Part shown: positions 49,644 through 58,989 of the stretch, in pieces | Layout: the number at the start of each line of letters is the position of its first letter | How positions within the stretch are numbered: the stretch's first letter is position 1 | NCBI RefSeq assembly: GCF_000519185.1 | Contig: NZ_JAFA01000001.1 | Location: 62,001-126,000 of the forward strand | From: Paraburkholderia nodosa DSM 21604 | GTDB taxonomy: Bacteria; Pseudomonadota; Gammaproteobacteria; Burkholderiales; Burkholderiaceae | Reading direction: 5' to 3' | Length of the DNA: 64,000 nucleotides | Position numbers and translations under genes: made by a program | The notes under the pieces: model-generated | Told to the model about the DNA's origin: nothing | Database searches by the model: none | The model's input: only the letters and a program-made list of their open reading frames with translations

Positions 49644-49712
49644 CATCGCCGGGGTCTGAGAGAGCGCATTGCAGCGGTTTGCCGCAGCATCAAATAACCA
49701 GAGGAGGTGCGC

Positions 49713-51452
49713 GTGCCGTTCACGCTGCATGGAATTCCCGTATCACGCGGTATAGCCATCGGGCGAGCGTATCTGATCGCCCCGGCTGCACTCGACGTCG
49801 ACCATTACCTCATCGAGCACGCGCAGATCGAAGACGAAATCGAGCGCTTTCGCGCGGCGCTCCAGGCGGTCGAGCGGGAGCTCGACGCGCTGCGCGCCGA
49901 CCTTGCCGCCGACGCCCCTTCCGAAATGGGGGCATTTATCGGCGTTCACCTGATGATCCTGAACGACGTGATGCTCGTGCAGGAGACCATCGATCTCATC
50001 CGCACGCGCCGCTTCAATGTGGAGTGGGCGCTTACCGAACAGCTCGAACGCCTCTCGCGTCACTTCGACGACGTAGAGGACGAGTACCTGCGCGAGCGCA
50101 AGGCCGATATCGAGCAGGTCGTGGAGCGCGTGCTGAAGTCGCTCGCGGGCGCCATGCCCCATTCGCTGCACGGCGGCTGCGACGAGATGATCGTCGTCGC
50201 GCACGACATCGCGCCGGCCGACATGCTGCAGTTCAAGGGGCAATCTTTCCAGGGTTTCGTCACCGATCTGGGCGGGCGCACCTCGCACACGGCGATCGTC
50301 GCGCGCAGCCTCGGCATTCCGGCGGCGGTGGGCGTGCAGCAGGCGAGCGCGCTGATCCGCCAGGACGATCTCATCATCGTCGACGGCGACCATGGCGTCG
50401 TGATCGTCGATCCCGCGCCCATCGTGCTCGAGGAGTACACCTACCGGCAAAGCGAGATGGCGCTTGAGCGGCGCAAGCTACAGCGCCTGAAGTTCTCGCC
50501 CACGCAAACGCTGTGCGGCGCGAAGATCCAGCTCTACGCGAACATCGAGCTGCCCGACGACGCGCAGGCCGCGCTCGACTCGGGCGCGACGGGCGTGGGC
50601 CTCTTTCGCACCGAGTTCCTGTTCATGAACCACAAGAACCACTTGCCGGAAGAGGAGGAGCAGTACGCCGCCTACCGCCGCGCGGTGGAGCTCATGAACG
50701 GGCTGCCCGTGACGATCCGCACGATCGACGTGGGCGCGGACAAGCCGCTCGACGCCATGAGTGCGAGCGACGGCTACGAGACGGCCGCGAACCCGGCGCT
50801 CGGCCTGCGCGCGATCCGCTGGAGCCTGTCCGAGCCGCAGATGTTCCTCACGCAGCTACGGGCGATCCTGCGCGCCTCGGCGTTCGGTTCGGTCAAGATC
50901 CTGATTCCGATGCTCGCGCACGCCCAGCAGATCGACCAGACGCTCGACCTGATCCGCGAGGCGAAGCGTCAGCTCGACGACGCCGGGCTCGCCTACGATC
51001 CCAACATCCAGGTCGGGGCGATGATCGAGATTCCGGCGGCGGCGCTCGCGCTGCCGATGTTCCTGCGCCGGCTCGATTTCCTCTCGATCGGCACCAACGA
51101 CCTGATTCAGTACGCGCTCGCTATCGACCGGGCCGACAATGCGGTGGCCGACCTGTACGATCCGCTGCATCCGGCCGTGCTGCAGCTGATCGCGCATACG
51201 CTGCGCGAGGCGAAGCGCGCGGGCGTGCCGGTTTCGGTGTGCGGGGAGATGGCGGGCGACCCGTCATTTACGCGTTTGCTGCTCGGCATGGGTCTCACCG
51301 AGTTTTCGATGCACCCGAGCCAGTTGCTCGTGGTGAAGCAGGAGATCCTGCGCTCGCAGCTCAAGACGCTGGAAAAGCCGGTGGCGGAGGTGCTGGCCGC
51401 ATACGAGCCCGAGGAACTGCAGGTGGCGCTGCAGCGTGTTGCGCAGGCCTGA
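49713..51452 (+). CDS. ptsI: PTS enzyme I (phosphoenolpyruvate--protein phosphotransferase)
   Basis: A 579-residue enzyme I that takes phosphate from PEP and passes it to HPr. The phosphohistidine is His192 in GGRTSHTAIVAR. The PEP-binding half carries GATGVGLFRTEFLFM, IPMLAHAQQ, GAMIEIPAA, SIGTNDLIQY and VSVCGEMAGD with the conserved cysteine. GTG at 49713 is favoured, being 5 bases after GAGGAGG at 49701-49707; another GTG at 49707 overlaps that site. It is followed by a terminator. Confidence 0.95.
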   Translation: MPFTLHGIPVSRGIAIGRAYLIAPAALDVDHYLIEHAQIEDEIERFRAALQAVERELDALRADLAADAPSEMGAFIGVHLMILNDVMLVQETIDLIRTRRFNVEWALTEQLERLSRHFDDVEDEYLRERKADIEQVVERVLKSLAGAMPHSLHGGCDEMIVVAHDIAPADMLQFKGQSFQGFVTDLGGRTSHTAIVARSLGIPAAVGVQQASALIRQDDLIIVDGDHGVVIVDPAPIVLEEYTYRQSEMALERRKLQRLKFSPTQTLCGAKIQLYANIELPDDAQAALDSGATGVGLFRTEFLFMNHKNHLPEEEEQYAAYRRAVELMNGLPVTIRTIDVGADKPLDAMSASDGYETAANPALGLRAIRWSLSEPQMFLTQLRAILRASAFGSVKILIPMLAHAQQIDQTLDLIREAKRQLDDAGLAYDPNIQVGAMIEIPAAALALPMFLRRLDFLSIGTNDLIQYALAIDRADNAVADLYDPLHPAVLQLIAHTLREAKRAGVPVSVCGEMAGDPSFTRLLLGMGLTEFSMHPSQLLVVKQEILRSQLKTLEKPVAEVLAAYEPEELQVALQRVAQA

Positions 51453-51480
51453 GCGGTCGCCCACACTGACGCGAAAATGC

Positions 51481-51509
51481 AAAAAGCCCCGGCATGTCCG
51501 GGGCTTTTT
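51481..51509. terminator. Bidirectional intrinsic terminator between ptsI and moeB
   Basis: A 12-bp perfect stem (AAAAAGCCCCGG 51481-51492, CCGGGGCTTTTT 51498-51509) with a CATGT loop. A-run and T-run flank the GC core, so it can act for ptsI and for the convergent moeB gene. Confidence 0.94.
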
Positions 51510-51532
51510 GTTTGCCTTGGCTCGCGCGGGCT

Positions 51533-52294
51533 TCAGGCGTGCCGGTGACGCTCGCCGCACACCGGGCAATCCGGCTGGCGCGCCACGCGCATCGTGTTCC
51601 ACTCCATGCGCAGCGAGTCGAGCATCATGAGCCGCCCGACGAGTGTCGTACCGATACCGCCGATCACGCGCAGCGCCTCGGCAGCCTGCATCGCGCCGAT
51701 GATGCCCACCGTCGGCGCGAACACGCCCATCGTCGAGCACGCCACTTCCTCGAATGGCTGATCTTCGGGAAACACGCAGGCGTAGCAGGGCGAGGCGTCG
51801 TCGCGGAAGTCGAAGGTGCTGATCTGGCCGTCGAAGCGCAACGCCGCGCCCGAAACGAGCGGCACGCCGTGCTTCACGCACGCGCGGTTGATGGCGTGGC
51901 GCGTGGCGAAATTGTCGGTGCAGTCGAGCACGACCGTCGCGCCCGGCACCTGGGCGTCGAGCCACACATCGTCGATGCGCGTTTGCAGCGCGTTCACCTT
52001 CACCTCGGGATTCAGGCGCGCGATGGCGTCGCGGCCCGACTCGACCTTCGCGCGGCCGACCGACGCCGTCTCGTGCATGATCTGCCGCTGCAGGTTGGTG
52101 AGGTCGACGGTGTCGTTGTCGACGAGCGTGAGGGTGCCCACGCCCGAGGCCGCGAGGTACATCGCCGCCGGCGATCCCAGGCCGCCCGCGCCCACGACGA
52201 TCGCATGCGCGTCGAGAAAGCGCTGCTGCGCCTCGATGCCGATCTCGTCGACGAGGATATGGCGGGAATAGCGAAGGAGTTGGTCGTCGTTCAT
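51533..52294 (-). CDS. moeB: HesA/MoeB/ThiF family adenylyltransferase
   Basis: A 253-residue E1-like enzyme that adenylates the C-terminal glycine of a ubiquitin-like sulfur carrier (MoaD or ThiS). The ATP-binding GAGGLGSPAAMYLAASGVG, NLQRQI, VLDCTDNF, and two zinc-binding CxxC motifs (CYACVFP and CPVCGERH) are present. It cannot be told from sequence alone whether MoaD or ThiS is the partner; it lacks the rhodanese domain of eukaryotic-like versions. The ATG at 52294 begins the conserved NDDQLLRYSRHI. ctpA lies upstream on the same strand, 176 bp away. Confidence 0.9.
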   Translation of the reverse strand: MNDDQLLRYSRHILVDEIGIEAQQRFLDAHAIVVGAGGLGSPAAMYLAASGVGTLTLVDNDTVDLTNLQRQIMHETASVGRAKVESGRDAIARLNPEVKVNALQTRIDDVWLDAQVPGATVVLDCTDNFATRHAINRACVKHGVPLVSGAALRFDGQISTFDFRDDASPCYACVFPEDQPFEEVACSTMGVFAPTVGIIGAMQAAEALRVIGGIGTTLVGRLMMLDSLRMEWNTMRVARQPDCPVCGERHRHA

Positions 52295-52470
52295 CGCGAT
52301 GCGCTGGTTCGATGGCGCTGCGATGGACCTCGAGAGCCTGGATGGCCCTGAATGGGGAAGCGCGCGCCGGGGAAATACCGTGCCGTTATTGTAACGACGC
52401 CAGCGGCTGGAGGAGGGGCGGCCTCGCGACCGGCGCACAAGGCGCGAGGGTCGCGAGGCGGTACGGCATG

Positions 52471-54054
52471 TTACTTCGCCGGAGCCGGAGCGGAGGCCGG
52501 CGCGGCAGCGGAGCCCGGAGCCGGCGCCATGATGAGGGCGCCCGGCTTCACGGCGATCGGCGCGGAAGCCGAGGTAGGCGGCTTCTGCTGCGCGAGGCGG
52601 CGCTCCATCGGCGACTTCGATTCGGCCACCGGCTTGCCCTGGAGCTTGTTCAGCGCCTGCTGGAGCATGTAGTCGTCGGTGGAACCGAACTCGACCGGCT
52701 TGCGCTCGCGATCCTTCTGGCGCTGCTCCGGCGTCTTCTTGTCGTTCTGCTCTTCGAGCTGACGCAGCATGTCCATGCGCTCCTGCTCGCGCACTTCCTG
52801 CTCCTTCTTCTCGTCCGGATCCTGCGTGTTGGCGAGGTGGTTCTGGTAGTCCACTTCGCGCGTGACGAGTGCGTCGTCCGGATCGCCGTCGGCGTACTGG
52901 TCGACCGCGATATCAGGACGGATGCCCTTGTTCTGGATCGAGCGGCCGCTCGGCGTGTAGTAGTACGCCGTGGTCAGGCGCAGCGCCGTGTCGGCCGTCA
53001 TCGGGCGCACGGTCTGCACCGAGCCCTTGCCGAACGTCGTCTTGCCGACGATGAGCGCACGCTTCGAGTCCTGCAGCGCGCCCGCCACGATTTCCGAGGC
53101 CGACGCCGAATAGGCGTTGGTCAGCACGACCATCGGCACGGTCTTGAACTCGGCCGCCTCGCCCTTGAGCGGGTCGCCATCGAACGACGGCAGGCGGTAG
53201 TTCTCGTAGGTGTCGCGGTAGACCTGCTTCGAGTCCGGGATCTGGCCGTTCGTCGAGACGACGACCGAATCCGGCGGCAGGAACGCGCCCGCCACGCCCA
53301 CGGCGCTTTGCAGCAGGCCGCCGCCGTTGTTGCGCAGGTCGAGGATGATGCCCTTGAGGTTCGGCTCCTGGCGCGCGATGTCTTGCAGCTTCTGGGCGAG
53401 GTCGGGGACCGTGCGCTCCTGGAAGCTCGTGACGCGGATATACGCGTAACCCGGCTGCAGGATCTTCGACTTCACGCTCTGCACCTTGATGATGGCGCGC
53501 GTGATGGTGAGCGGGAAGGTGCGGTCGTCGGTCTTGCGGAAGATCGTGAGCGTGACCTTGGTGCCCGGGTCGCCGCGCATCTGCTTGACCGCCTGGTCGA
53601 GCGTCATGCCGCGCACCGGCTTGTCGTTGATACGCGTGATGAGGTCGCCCGGACGGATGCCGGCGCGGTACGCGGGCGTGTCTTCGATCGGCGAGATGAC
53701 CTTGATCAGGCCGTCTTCCGACGAGATTTCGATGCCGAGGCCCGCGAAGCGACCCTTGGTCTGCTCCTGGAGCTCCTGGTAATCGGTCTTGTCGAGATAC
53801 GACGAGTGCGGGTCGAGGCTCGACACCATGCCCTTGATGGCGGCGGTGAGGAGCTTCTTGTCGTCCACCGGCACGACATACTCATGCTTGATTTGACCGA
53901 ACACTTCGGCGAAGAGCCTCAGTTGGTCGAGCGGCAGCGGTTCTACGACCGTCTGCTGGGTTTGCTGCGCCTCGGCGGAAATCTGCAGGGTGGCAAATAC
54001 GCCGGTCGCGAGGCCAGCGGCGATCAGGCCGATGTTTTTCAGGTTCTTTCGCAT
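52471..54054 (-). CDS. ctpA: C-terminal processing peptidase, S41 family
   Basis: A 527-residue periplasmic serine protease. A signal or anchor helix (residues 5-28), a PDZ domain (about 95-180, with GLGIEISSEDGLIKVISPIEDTPAYRAGI) and the S41 domain follow. The catalytic Ser lies in NAYSASASEIVAG, and the Lys in TTFGKGSVQT. After the protease domain comes a charged helical region (about 410-480) and an Ala/Pro tail. It trims C-termini of envelope proteins. A TATACT -10-like element lies at 54116-54121 on the minus strand. Confidence 0.93.
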   Translation of the reverse strand: MRKNLKNIGLIAAGLATGVFATLQISAEAQQTQQTVVEPLPLDQLRLFAEVFGQIKHEYVVPVDDKKLLTAAIKGMVSSLDPHSSYLDKTDYQELQEQTKGRFAGLGIEISSEDGLIKVISPIEDTPAYRAGIRPGDLITRINDKPVRGMTLDQAVKQMRGDPGTKVTLTIFRKTDDRTFPLTITRAIIKVQSVKSKILQPGYAYIRVTSFQERTVPDLAQKLQDIARQEPNLKGIILDLRNNGGGLLQSAVGVAGAFLPPDSVVVSTNGQIPDSKQVYRDTYENYRLPSFDGDPLKGEAAEFKTVPMVVLTNAYSASASEIVAGALQDSKRALIVGKTTFGKGSVQTVRPMTADTALRLTTAYYYTPSGRSIQNKGIRPDIAVDQYADGDPDDALVTREVDYQNHLANTQDPDEKKEQEVREQERMDMLRQLEEQNDKKTPEQRQKDRERKPVEFGSTDDYMLQQALNKLQGKPVAESKSPMERRLAQQKPPTSASAPIAVKPGALIMAPAPGSAAAPASAPAPAK

Positions 54055-54434
54055 AGAGTATGTTGCGTGCGGTCGGAAAGGCGCGTGGCAGCGTCTATTG
54101 GAAAAGCGACGGACAAGTATAACTGCACACCCGCCGTGGCTGTGTATATGGCGCGTACGATGGGACTAAGACAGTGCTGCAGCCGCCAGGTTCGCAAACC
54201 GTGTGCCGTAATTTCGGTTCTGGCGCGGTGCTGTCAGGGCGCTGGCAATCTTGCCAGCCGGGCCCAAAAAAGGCAGAAAAGGGGAATGTGCAACGAATTT
54301 CCGGGGCGAAGCCGCAGCGCACCCGCGTGGCGGGAGGGCATGGCCCGAAGCACAGCCGCCGGCCCGACGGACCGGCGGCTGCCTGAATCGACAAGGCACC
54401 GCCAGGGGCGGCCGATGCCGGGCGGCGCTAAGCG
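54055..54434. other. 380-bp intergenic region between gpmA and ctpA
   Basis: Holds the probable ctpA promoter near 54116-54121 and a perfect 9-bp hairpin AGCCGCCGG/CCGGCGGCT (54354-54380) just downstream of gpmA, which may assist its termination although no T-run follows. No gene is supported; open frames across it lack conserved features. Confidence 0.5.
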
Positions 54435-55184
54435 TCAGCCCGCCTTCTTGCCCTGGTTCGCCACGGCGGCCTGCGCCTTCGCGATGGCTTCTGCGTCGCC
54501 CAGATAGTAGTGCTTGATGGGCTTGAGGTTCTCGTCCAGCTCATAGACGAGCGGCACGCCGTTCGGGATGTTCAGGCCGACGATGTCGTCATCCGAAATG
54601 TTGTCGAGGTACTTCACGAGCGCGCGGATCGAATTGCCGTGCGCGGCGATCACCACTTTCTTGCCCGCCTTGATGGCCGGTGCGATCGACTCGTTCCAGA
54701 TCGGCATCACGCGCGCGACCGTGTCCTTCAGGCACTCGGTGAGCGGCAGTTCCTCGCGCGGCACCCTGGCGTAGCGCGGGTCGTCGTACGCCGTGCGCGA
54801 GTCGGTCGGCTCGAGCGCCGGGGGCGGCGTGTCGTAACTGCGGCGCCAGACCAGCACTTGCTCGTCGCCGAATTTGGCCGCCGTTTCGGCCTTGTTCAGG
54901 CCCGAAAGCGCACCGTAGTGACGCTCGTTCAGGCGCCACGAGTGGACCACGGGCAGGTACATCTGGTCCATCTGGTCCTGCACGTGCCAGAGTGTGCGGA
55001 TCGCGCGCTTGAGCACCGAGGTGTAGGCGATGTCGAACGTGTAGCCGGACTCCTTGAGCAGCTGGCCAGCCTGCTGCGCTTCGCGGTTGCCCTGCTCGGT
55101 GAGGTCGACGTCCACCCAGCCGGTGAAGCGGTTTTCCTTGTTCCACGTCGATTCGCCGTGACGGATGAGTACGAGTTTGTACAT
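54435..55184 (-). CDS. gpmA: 2,3-bisphosphoglycerate-dependent phosphoglycerate mutase
   Basis: A 249-residue glycolytic enzyme interconverting 3- and 2-phosphoglycerate. The phosphohistidine motif is [20 protein letters not shown] (His11 or so), [14 protein letters not shown] carries the catalytic Glu, and the second His is in [17 protein letters not shown]. Length equals the E. coli enzyme. The ATG at 55184 begins YKLVLIRHG, and anything upstream is unconserved. It is divergent from the rhodanese-grxC-secB cluster. Confidence 0.95.
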   Translation of the reverse strand: MYKLVLIRHGESTWNKENRFTGWVDVDLTEQGNREAQQAGQLLKESGYTFDIAYTSVLKRAIRTLWHVQDQMDQMYLPVVHSWRLNERHYGALSGLNKAETAAKFGDEQVLVWRRSYDTPPPALEPTDSRTAYDDPRYARVPREELPLTECLKDTVARVMPIWNESIAPAIKAGKKVVIAAHGNSIRALVKYLDNISDDDIVGLNIPNGVPLVYELDENLKPIKHYYLGDAEAIAKAQAAVANQGKKAG

Positions 55185-55395
55185 GAGGATGCCGGTCGGT
55201 AGTGAAGGAAGCGGTAATCGGGGACGGAGGACGCAACGCGGCAGCAGCGCCATGGCGGCGGTCCAGTCCGACGGGATGCACGCCCGGGCTGGGGGGCGGT
55301 AACCCTGCGACAAACGGTTATTTTATAATGAGCGGATTGTCCGAATCCGATTTCGCACGATTTCTCCGACTTTCCCTTTTTCCGGCGGACCCTCC

Positions 55396-55821
55396 GTGAC
55401 GTTCTTCACCAATTACATCAACCTTGTACTCATCGCGATCGTCCTCATCTCAGGAGGGTTGCTCCTGTGGCCGACGCTCAAGCGCGGCGGCCGCGGCGGC
55501 GTTTCCACCGCCGAGGCGACGCAGCTCATCAACCGCCGCAACGCGGTGGTGGTCGACCTGCGTCCCGCGGGTGAATTCGCGAAGGGTCATCTGCCCTCGG
55601 CGCGCCAGGTCGAATTTGGCGAACTCGAGGCGAAGATCGGCCAGCTCGTGAAGAACAAGAGCAACCCGGTGTTGCTGGTCTGCCAGACGGGCCAGCAGTC
55701 GCACAAGGCGCTGCGCCTCGTGAAGGACGCCGGTTTTGCCGAAGTCCACGTGCTGGACGGCGGCGTGAACGCCTGGCAGCAGGCCGGAATGCCGGTCGTG
55801 AAACAAGGAGGTTCGAAGTGA
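55396..55821 (+). CDS. Membrane-anchored rhodanese-like protein
   Basis: A 141-residue protein with one N-terminal membrane helix (NLVLIAIVLISGGLLLWPTL) and a rhodanese domain. The active-site Cys is in LLVCQTGQQSHKA (about residue 101). It probably handles persulfide sulfur at the membrane; exact substrates are unknown. The start is GTG at 55396. A TATAAT lies at 55324-55329. Its stop overlaps the grxC start by 4 bp. The rhodanese-grxC-secB-gpsA order is conserved in Burkholderiales and many gammaproteobacteria (YibN-GrxC-SecB-GpsA). Confidence 0.9.
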   Translation: MTFFTNYINLVLIAIVLISGGLLLWPTLKRGGRGGVSTAEATQLINRRNAVVVDLRPAGEFAKGHLPSARQVEFGELEAKIGQLVKNKSNPVLLVCQTGQQSHKALRLVKDAGFAEVHVLDGGVNAWQQAGMPVVKQGGSK

Positions 55822-56078
55822 GCAAAGTGGTCATGTACAGCACCCAGGTGTGCCCGTATTGCCAGATGGCCGAGCGTCTTTTAAAGTCGCGCGGCGTCGA
55901 GCAAATCGAGAAAGTGCTGATCGACCGGGACCCGGCGCGGCGCGAAGAGATGATGACGCGCACCGGCCGGCGTACCGTGCCGCAGGTTTTCATCGGCGAG
56001 ACGCACGTGGGCGGTTACGATGACCTCTCCGCGCTCGACCGTGCGGGCGGCTTGATGCCGCTGCTCGAAGCCGCCTGA
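55818..56078 (+). CDS. grxC: Glutaredoxin 3
   Basis: An 86-residue glutaredoxin with the dithiol active site CPYC (residues 12-15), the TVPQVFIG cis-proline loop and GGYDDLSALDRAG for glutathione binding. It reduces disulfides and mixed glutathione disulfides with glutathione made by the GshAB enzymes encoded in the same window. The start is GTG at 55818 overlapping the rhodanese stop. Confidence 0.95.
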   Translation: MSKVVMYSTQVCPYCQMAERLLKSRGVEQIEKVLIDRDPARREEMMTRTGRRTVPQVFIGETHVGGYDDLSALDRAGGLMPLLEAA

Positions 56079-56176
56079 GGTTACAGGCGGATTGAAGGCC
56101 TGATTCGCAGCCCGATAGCCGTGCGGCCTCGGTCCGCAGGCGGGCTGCGCAGCGTGACGTAGCGACGCAGGGTTTC

Positions 56177-56209
56177 GGCCCGCGCGAGCCAGTGAGGCTC
56201 GCGCGGGCC
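56177..56209 (+). terminator. Strong hairpin between grxC and secB
   Basis: A perfect 14-bp stem (GGCCCGCGCGAGCC 56177-56190, GGCTCGCGCGGGCC 56196-56209) with an AGTGA loop. Only a weak T content follows, so it may be a terminator or an RNA-processing/attenuation structure between grxC and secB. Confidence 0.6.
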
Positions 56210-56305
56210 TGTTGCCGTCCATTGCCGTAGCGCGGCGCATTTTCGCGACTTCGAGATGTCACGAAGATGCCGCCGCGATCCATTCAATCAGGGAAGCCAT
56301 ACACC

Positions 56306-56770
56306 ATGTCTGACGAGAACAACCAGCCGTTCTTCAATATCCAGCGCATTTACCTCAAGGACATGTCGCTCGAGCAGCCGAATTCGCCGTCCATCTTCCT
56401 TGAGCAGGACATGCCTTCGGTCGAAGTGGAAGTCGACGTCAAGGCCGAGCGCCTCGCCGAATCGGTGTTCGAAATCATCGTCACCGGCACCGTCACGGCC
56501 AAGGTCAAGGACAAGGTTGCGTTCCTGATCGAAGCCAAGCAAGCCGGCATTTTCGACATCCGCAACATCCCGGCCGAACAGGTCGATCCGCTCGTCGGCA
56601 TCGCATGCCCGACCATCCTGTTCCCGTACCTGCGCTCGAACATCGCCGACGCGATCACGCGCGCAGGCTTCCCGCCGATCCACCTGGCCGAGATCAACTT
56701 CCAGGCGCTCTACGAGCAACGCCTGCAGCAACTCGCCCAGCCTGACGGCGCAAGCAACGCAACGCACTAA
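56306..56770 (+). CDS. secB: Protein-export chaperone SecB
   Basis: A 154-residue SecB, the tetrameric chaperone that keeps preproteins unfolded and delivers them to Sec[20 protein letters not shown] begins the fold, and [28 protein letters not shown] contains the conserved C-terminal helix region. The ATG at 56306 is selected as the conserved [10 protein letters not shown] start. gpsA follows after 49 bp, the usual order. Confidence 0.96.
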   Translation: MSDENNQPFFNIQRIYLKDMSLEQPNSPSIFLEQDMPSVEVEVDVKAERLAESVFEIIVTGTVTAKVKDKVAFLIEAKQAGIFDIRNIPAEQVDPLVGIACPTILFPYLRSNIADAITRAGFPPIHLAEINFQALYEQRLQQLAQPDGASNATH

Positions 56771-56819
56771 AAAAGCGTACGTTGATCGTTTCCACGAACT
56801 ACCGGTGCGGAGTATCGGA

Positions 56820-57818
56820 ATGAACATCGCCGTTCTCGGCGCCGGAGCGTGGGGCACCGCGCTGGCAGGGCATCTCGCCCAGGCGCATCACACGCTGTTG
56901 TGGGCGCGCGATGGCGCGCTCGTCGACACCTTGCGCAAGACGCACGAAAACGCCCGCTACCTCGCGGGCGTCGCGCTGCCCAGGAATCTCAAATACGAAA
57001 CGGATCTCGCCGCCGCGCTCGACCATGCTTCGGGCGAGGCGGATCTCGTCGTGCTCGCCACGCCCGTGGCAGGCCTGCGCGGCATGCTCTGCACGCTGCG
57101 CGACATGGGCCGCGTGCCCGCGCACTTCGTCTGGCTCTGCAAGGGCTTTGAAGCGCAAACGCAGTTGATGCCGCATCAGGTCGTGGCAGCCGAGCTGCCG
57201 GGCCACGCGAGCAACGGCGTGCTTTCGGGGCCGAGCTTCGCGCGCGAAGTGGGCCAGGGCCTGCCCGTCGCGTTGACGGTGGCGAGCGCCTCCGCCGATT
57301 GCCGCGAGCGCACGCTCGCAGCGTTCCATCACCGCGCGATGCGCATCTATACCGGCGACGACGTGGTCGGCGTGGAGGTGGGCGGCGCGGTCAAGAACGT
57401 GCTCGCGATCGCGACCGGCATTGCCGATGGCCTGGGCCTCGGCCTGAACGCACGCGCGGCGCTCATCACGCGCGGCCTCGCCGAAATGACGCGCCTTGGC
57501 GTCACGCTCGGCGGGCGCGCCGAGACCTTCACGGGACTGACCGGCCTCGGCGACCTCATCCTCACCGCCACGGGCGACCTCTCGCGCAACCGCACCGTAG
57601 GCAAGCAGCTCGCGAGCGGCCGCACGCTCGACGACATCCTCGGCGCGCTCGGCCACGTGGCCGAAGGCGTGCGCTGCGCGCAGGCGGTGCTGGCGCTCGC
57701 GCGCGCACATGGCATCGACATGCCGATCACCCAGGCGGTATGCGCCGTGCTGTTCGACGGTGTCACGCCGCGCGACGCCGTGAGCGCGCTGCTCCGACGC
57801 GACGCGAAGGCGGAGTAG
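56820..57818 (+). CDS. gpsA: Glycerol-3-phosphate dehydrogenase [NAD(P)+]
   Basis: A 332-residue enzyme making sn-glycerol 3-phosphate for phospholipid synthesis. The Rossmann motif is [12 protein letters not shown] (residues 5-16), with [15 protein letters not shown], the catalytic lysine in [16 protein letters not shown], and GLGDLILT. The ATG at 56820 has GGAG 7 bases upstream. It closes the rhodanese-grxC-secB-gpsA cluster. Confidence 0.96.
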   Translation: MNIAVLGAGAWGTALAGHLAQAHHTLLWARDGALVDTLRKTHENARYLAGVALPRNLKYETDLAAALDHASGEADLVVLATPVAGLRGMLCTLRDMGRVPAHFVWLCKGFEAQTQLMPHQVVAAELPGHASNGVLSGPSFAREVGQGLPVALTVASASADCRERTLAAFHHRAMRIYTGDDVVGVEVGGAVKNVLAIATGIADGLGLGLNARAALITRGLAEMTRLGVTLGGRAETFTGLTGLGDLILTATGDLSRNRTVGKQLASGRTLDDILGALGHVAEGVRCAQAVLALARAHGIDMPITQAVCAVLFDGVTPRDAVSALLRRDAKAE

Positions 57819-57857
57819 GACGCTGCGGTCCTGCTGCGCCTGGCTTTAAGCACGCTC

Positions 57858-57912
57858 TGCGTGGGACCGGAGCGCAAAGCGCTAAAGCGCCAACTCCGGA
57901 TCGCAAAGGAGG
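57858..57912 (+). promoter_or_regulatory. Hairpin-plus-Shine-Dalgarno element, copy 2 (macrodomain gene)
   Basis: TGCGTGGG leads into a nested hairpin: outer stem CCGGAG/CTCCGG (57867-57872 with 57894-57899), inner stem GCGC/GCGC (57879-57882 with 57887-57890) around TAAA, then TCGCAAAGGAGG. The ribosome-binding site belongs to the macrodomain gene starting at 57918. It aligns closely with copy 1 (dctA leader) and copy 3 (ctaD). Confidence 0.75.
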
Positions 57913-57917
57913 ACCGT

Positions 57918-58451
57918 ATGCTGACCATCGGAAACTGCCGCATCGAAGCGCAGGCCGTCGACATCACCACGTTGAAGGTCGATGCAATCGTCAACGCCGC
58001 GAACGAATCGTTGCTCGGCGGCGGCGGCGTGGACGGCGCGATTCATCGCGCCGCCGGGCCGGACCTGCTGCGCGAATGCGAGACGCTGAACGGCTGTCCG
58101 ACCGGCGACGCCAAAATCACCGGCGGCTATCACCTTCCCGCAAAACACGTCATCCACACCGTGGGCCCCGTCTGGTACGGCGGCGGCCGTGACGAAGCGC
58201 ATCTGCTCGCTTCCTGCTACCGGCGCTCACTCGAGTGCGCGCGCGCGGCGGGCGTGACGAGCATCGCGTTTCCGGCAATCAGTTGCGGCGTCTACCGTTT
58301 TCCTGCCGACGAGGCGGTGGCGATTGCGGTATCGACCGTGATCGACGAGCTAGCGAAATACCCGACGCTCGAGCACGTGATCTTCGCGTGCTTCGACAAT
58401 GCGATGCTCACGCGCTATGAGCGTGAGCTTGCGGCGCGCGGCAAGGCGTAG
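57918..58451 (+). CDS. Macrodomain protein, O-acetyl-ADP-ribose deacetylase-like
   Basis: A 177-residue MacroD/YmdB-type macrodomain, which removes acetyl or ADP-ribosyl groups from O-acetyl-ADP-ribose or proteins. [27 protein letters not shown] (catalytic loop, about residues 21-47), [10 protein letters not shown] and [11 protein letters not shown] are diagnostic. It sits after gpsA but is preceded by its own hairpin-RBS element, so its translation may be regulated. The ATG at 57918 follows AAAGGAGG ideally. Confidence 0.92.
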   Translation: MLTIGNCRIEAQAVDITTLKVDAIVNAANESLLGGGGVDGAIHRAAGPDLLRECETLNGCPTGDAKITGGYHLPAKHVIHTVGPVWYGGGRDEAHLLASCYRRSLECARAAGVTSIAFPAISCGVYRFPADEAVAIAVSTVIDELAKYPTLEHVIFACFDNAMLTRYERELAARGKA

Positions 58452-58476
58452 GGCGACGCGTCACAACGCGCTCGCC

Positions 58477-58947
58477 TCATTCGCCGCCTTCGAACCCCGC
58501 CTGACGCCACGCTTCGAACACCACGATCGCGACCGTGTTCGAGAGATTCAGGCTGCGATTGCCGGGCCGCATCGGCAGGCGCACGCGCTGTGGCGTCTCG
58601 AAGCGCTCGAGCACCGCATCGGGCAGGCCGCGCGTTTCCGCACCGAACACGAACCAGTCGCCGGGCTGGAACGCATGCGCATGAAAGCGGCCCGATCCGC
58701 GCGTCGTGAACGCGAACATCCGCGACGGGTCTGGTGCTTCTTTGGCGATGAAGGCATCCCAGTCGGCGTGCACGTGCATCTGCGCGTACTCGTGGTAATC
58801 GAGGCCCGCGCGGCGCATTTTCGCGTCATCGAGGGGAAAGCCGAGCGGTTCGATCAGATGAAGCCGCGCACCGGTGTTCGCGCACAGGCGGATCACGTTG
58901 CCGGTGTTCGGCGGGATTTCGGGTTCGACGAGAACGACGTTGAACAT
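58477..58947 (-). CDS. trmL: tRNA (cytidine(34)-2'-O)-methyltransferase
   Basis: A 156-residue SPOUT methyltransferase that 2'-O-methylates the wobble base of leucine tRNAs. The trefoil-knot signatures are VEPEIPPNTGNVIRLCANTG at the N-terminus, FGAETRGLP in the middle and RPGNRSLNLSNTVAIVVFEA at the C-terminus, where SAM binds. The gene lies convergent to the macrodomain gene and 42 bp downstream of comF on the same strand. Confidence 0.95.
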   Translation of the reverse strand: MFNVVLVEPEIPPNTGNVIRLCANTGARLHLIEPLGFPLDDAKMRRAGLDYHEYAQMHVHADWDAFIAKEAPDPSRMFAFTTRGSGRFHAHAFQPGDWFVFGAETRGLPDAVLERFETPQRVRLPMRPGNRSLNLSNTVAIVVFEAWRQAGFEGGE

Positions 58948-58989
58948 GACGATGAAACTCTCTCGATGTCTTGAATAGTGTGAGGCCGA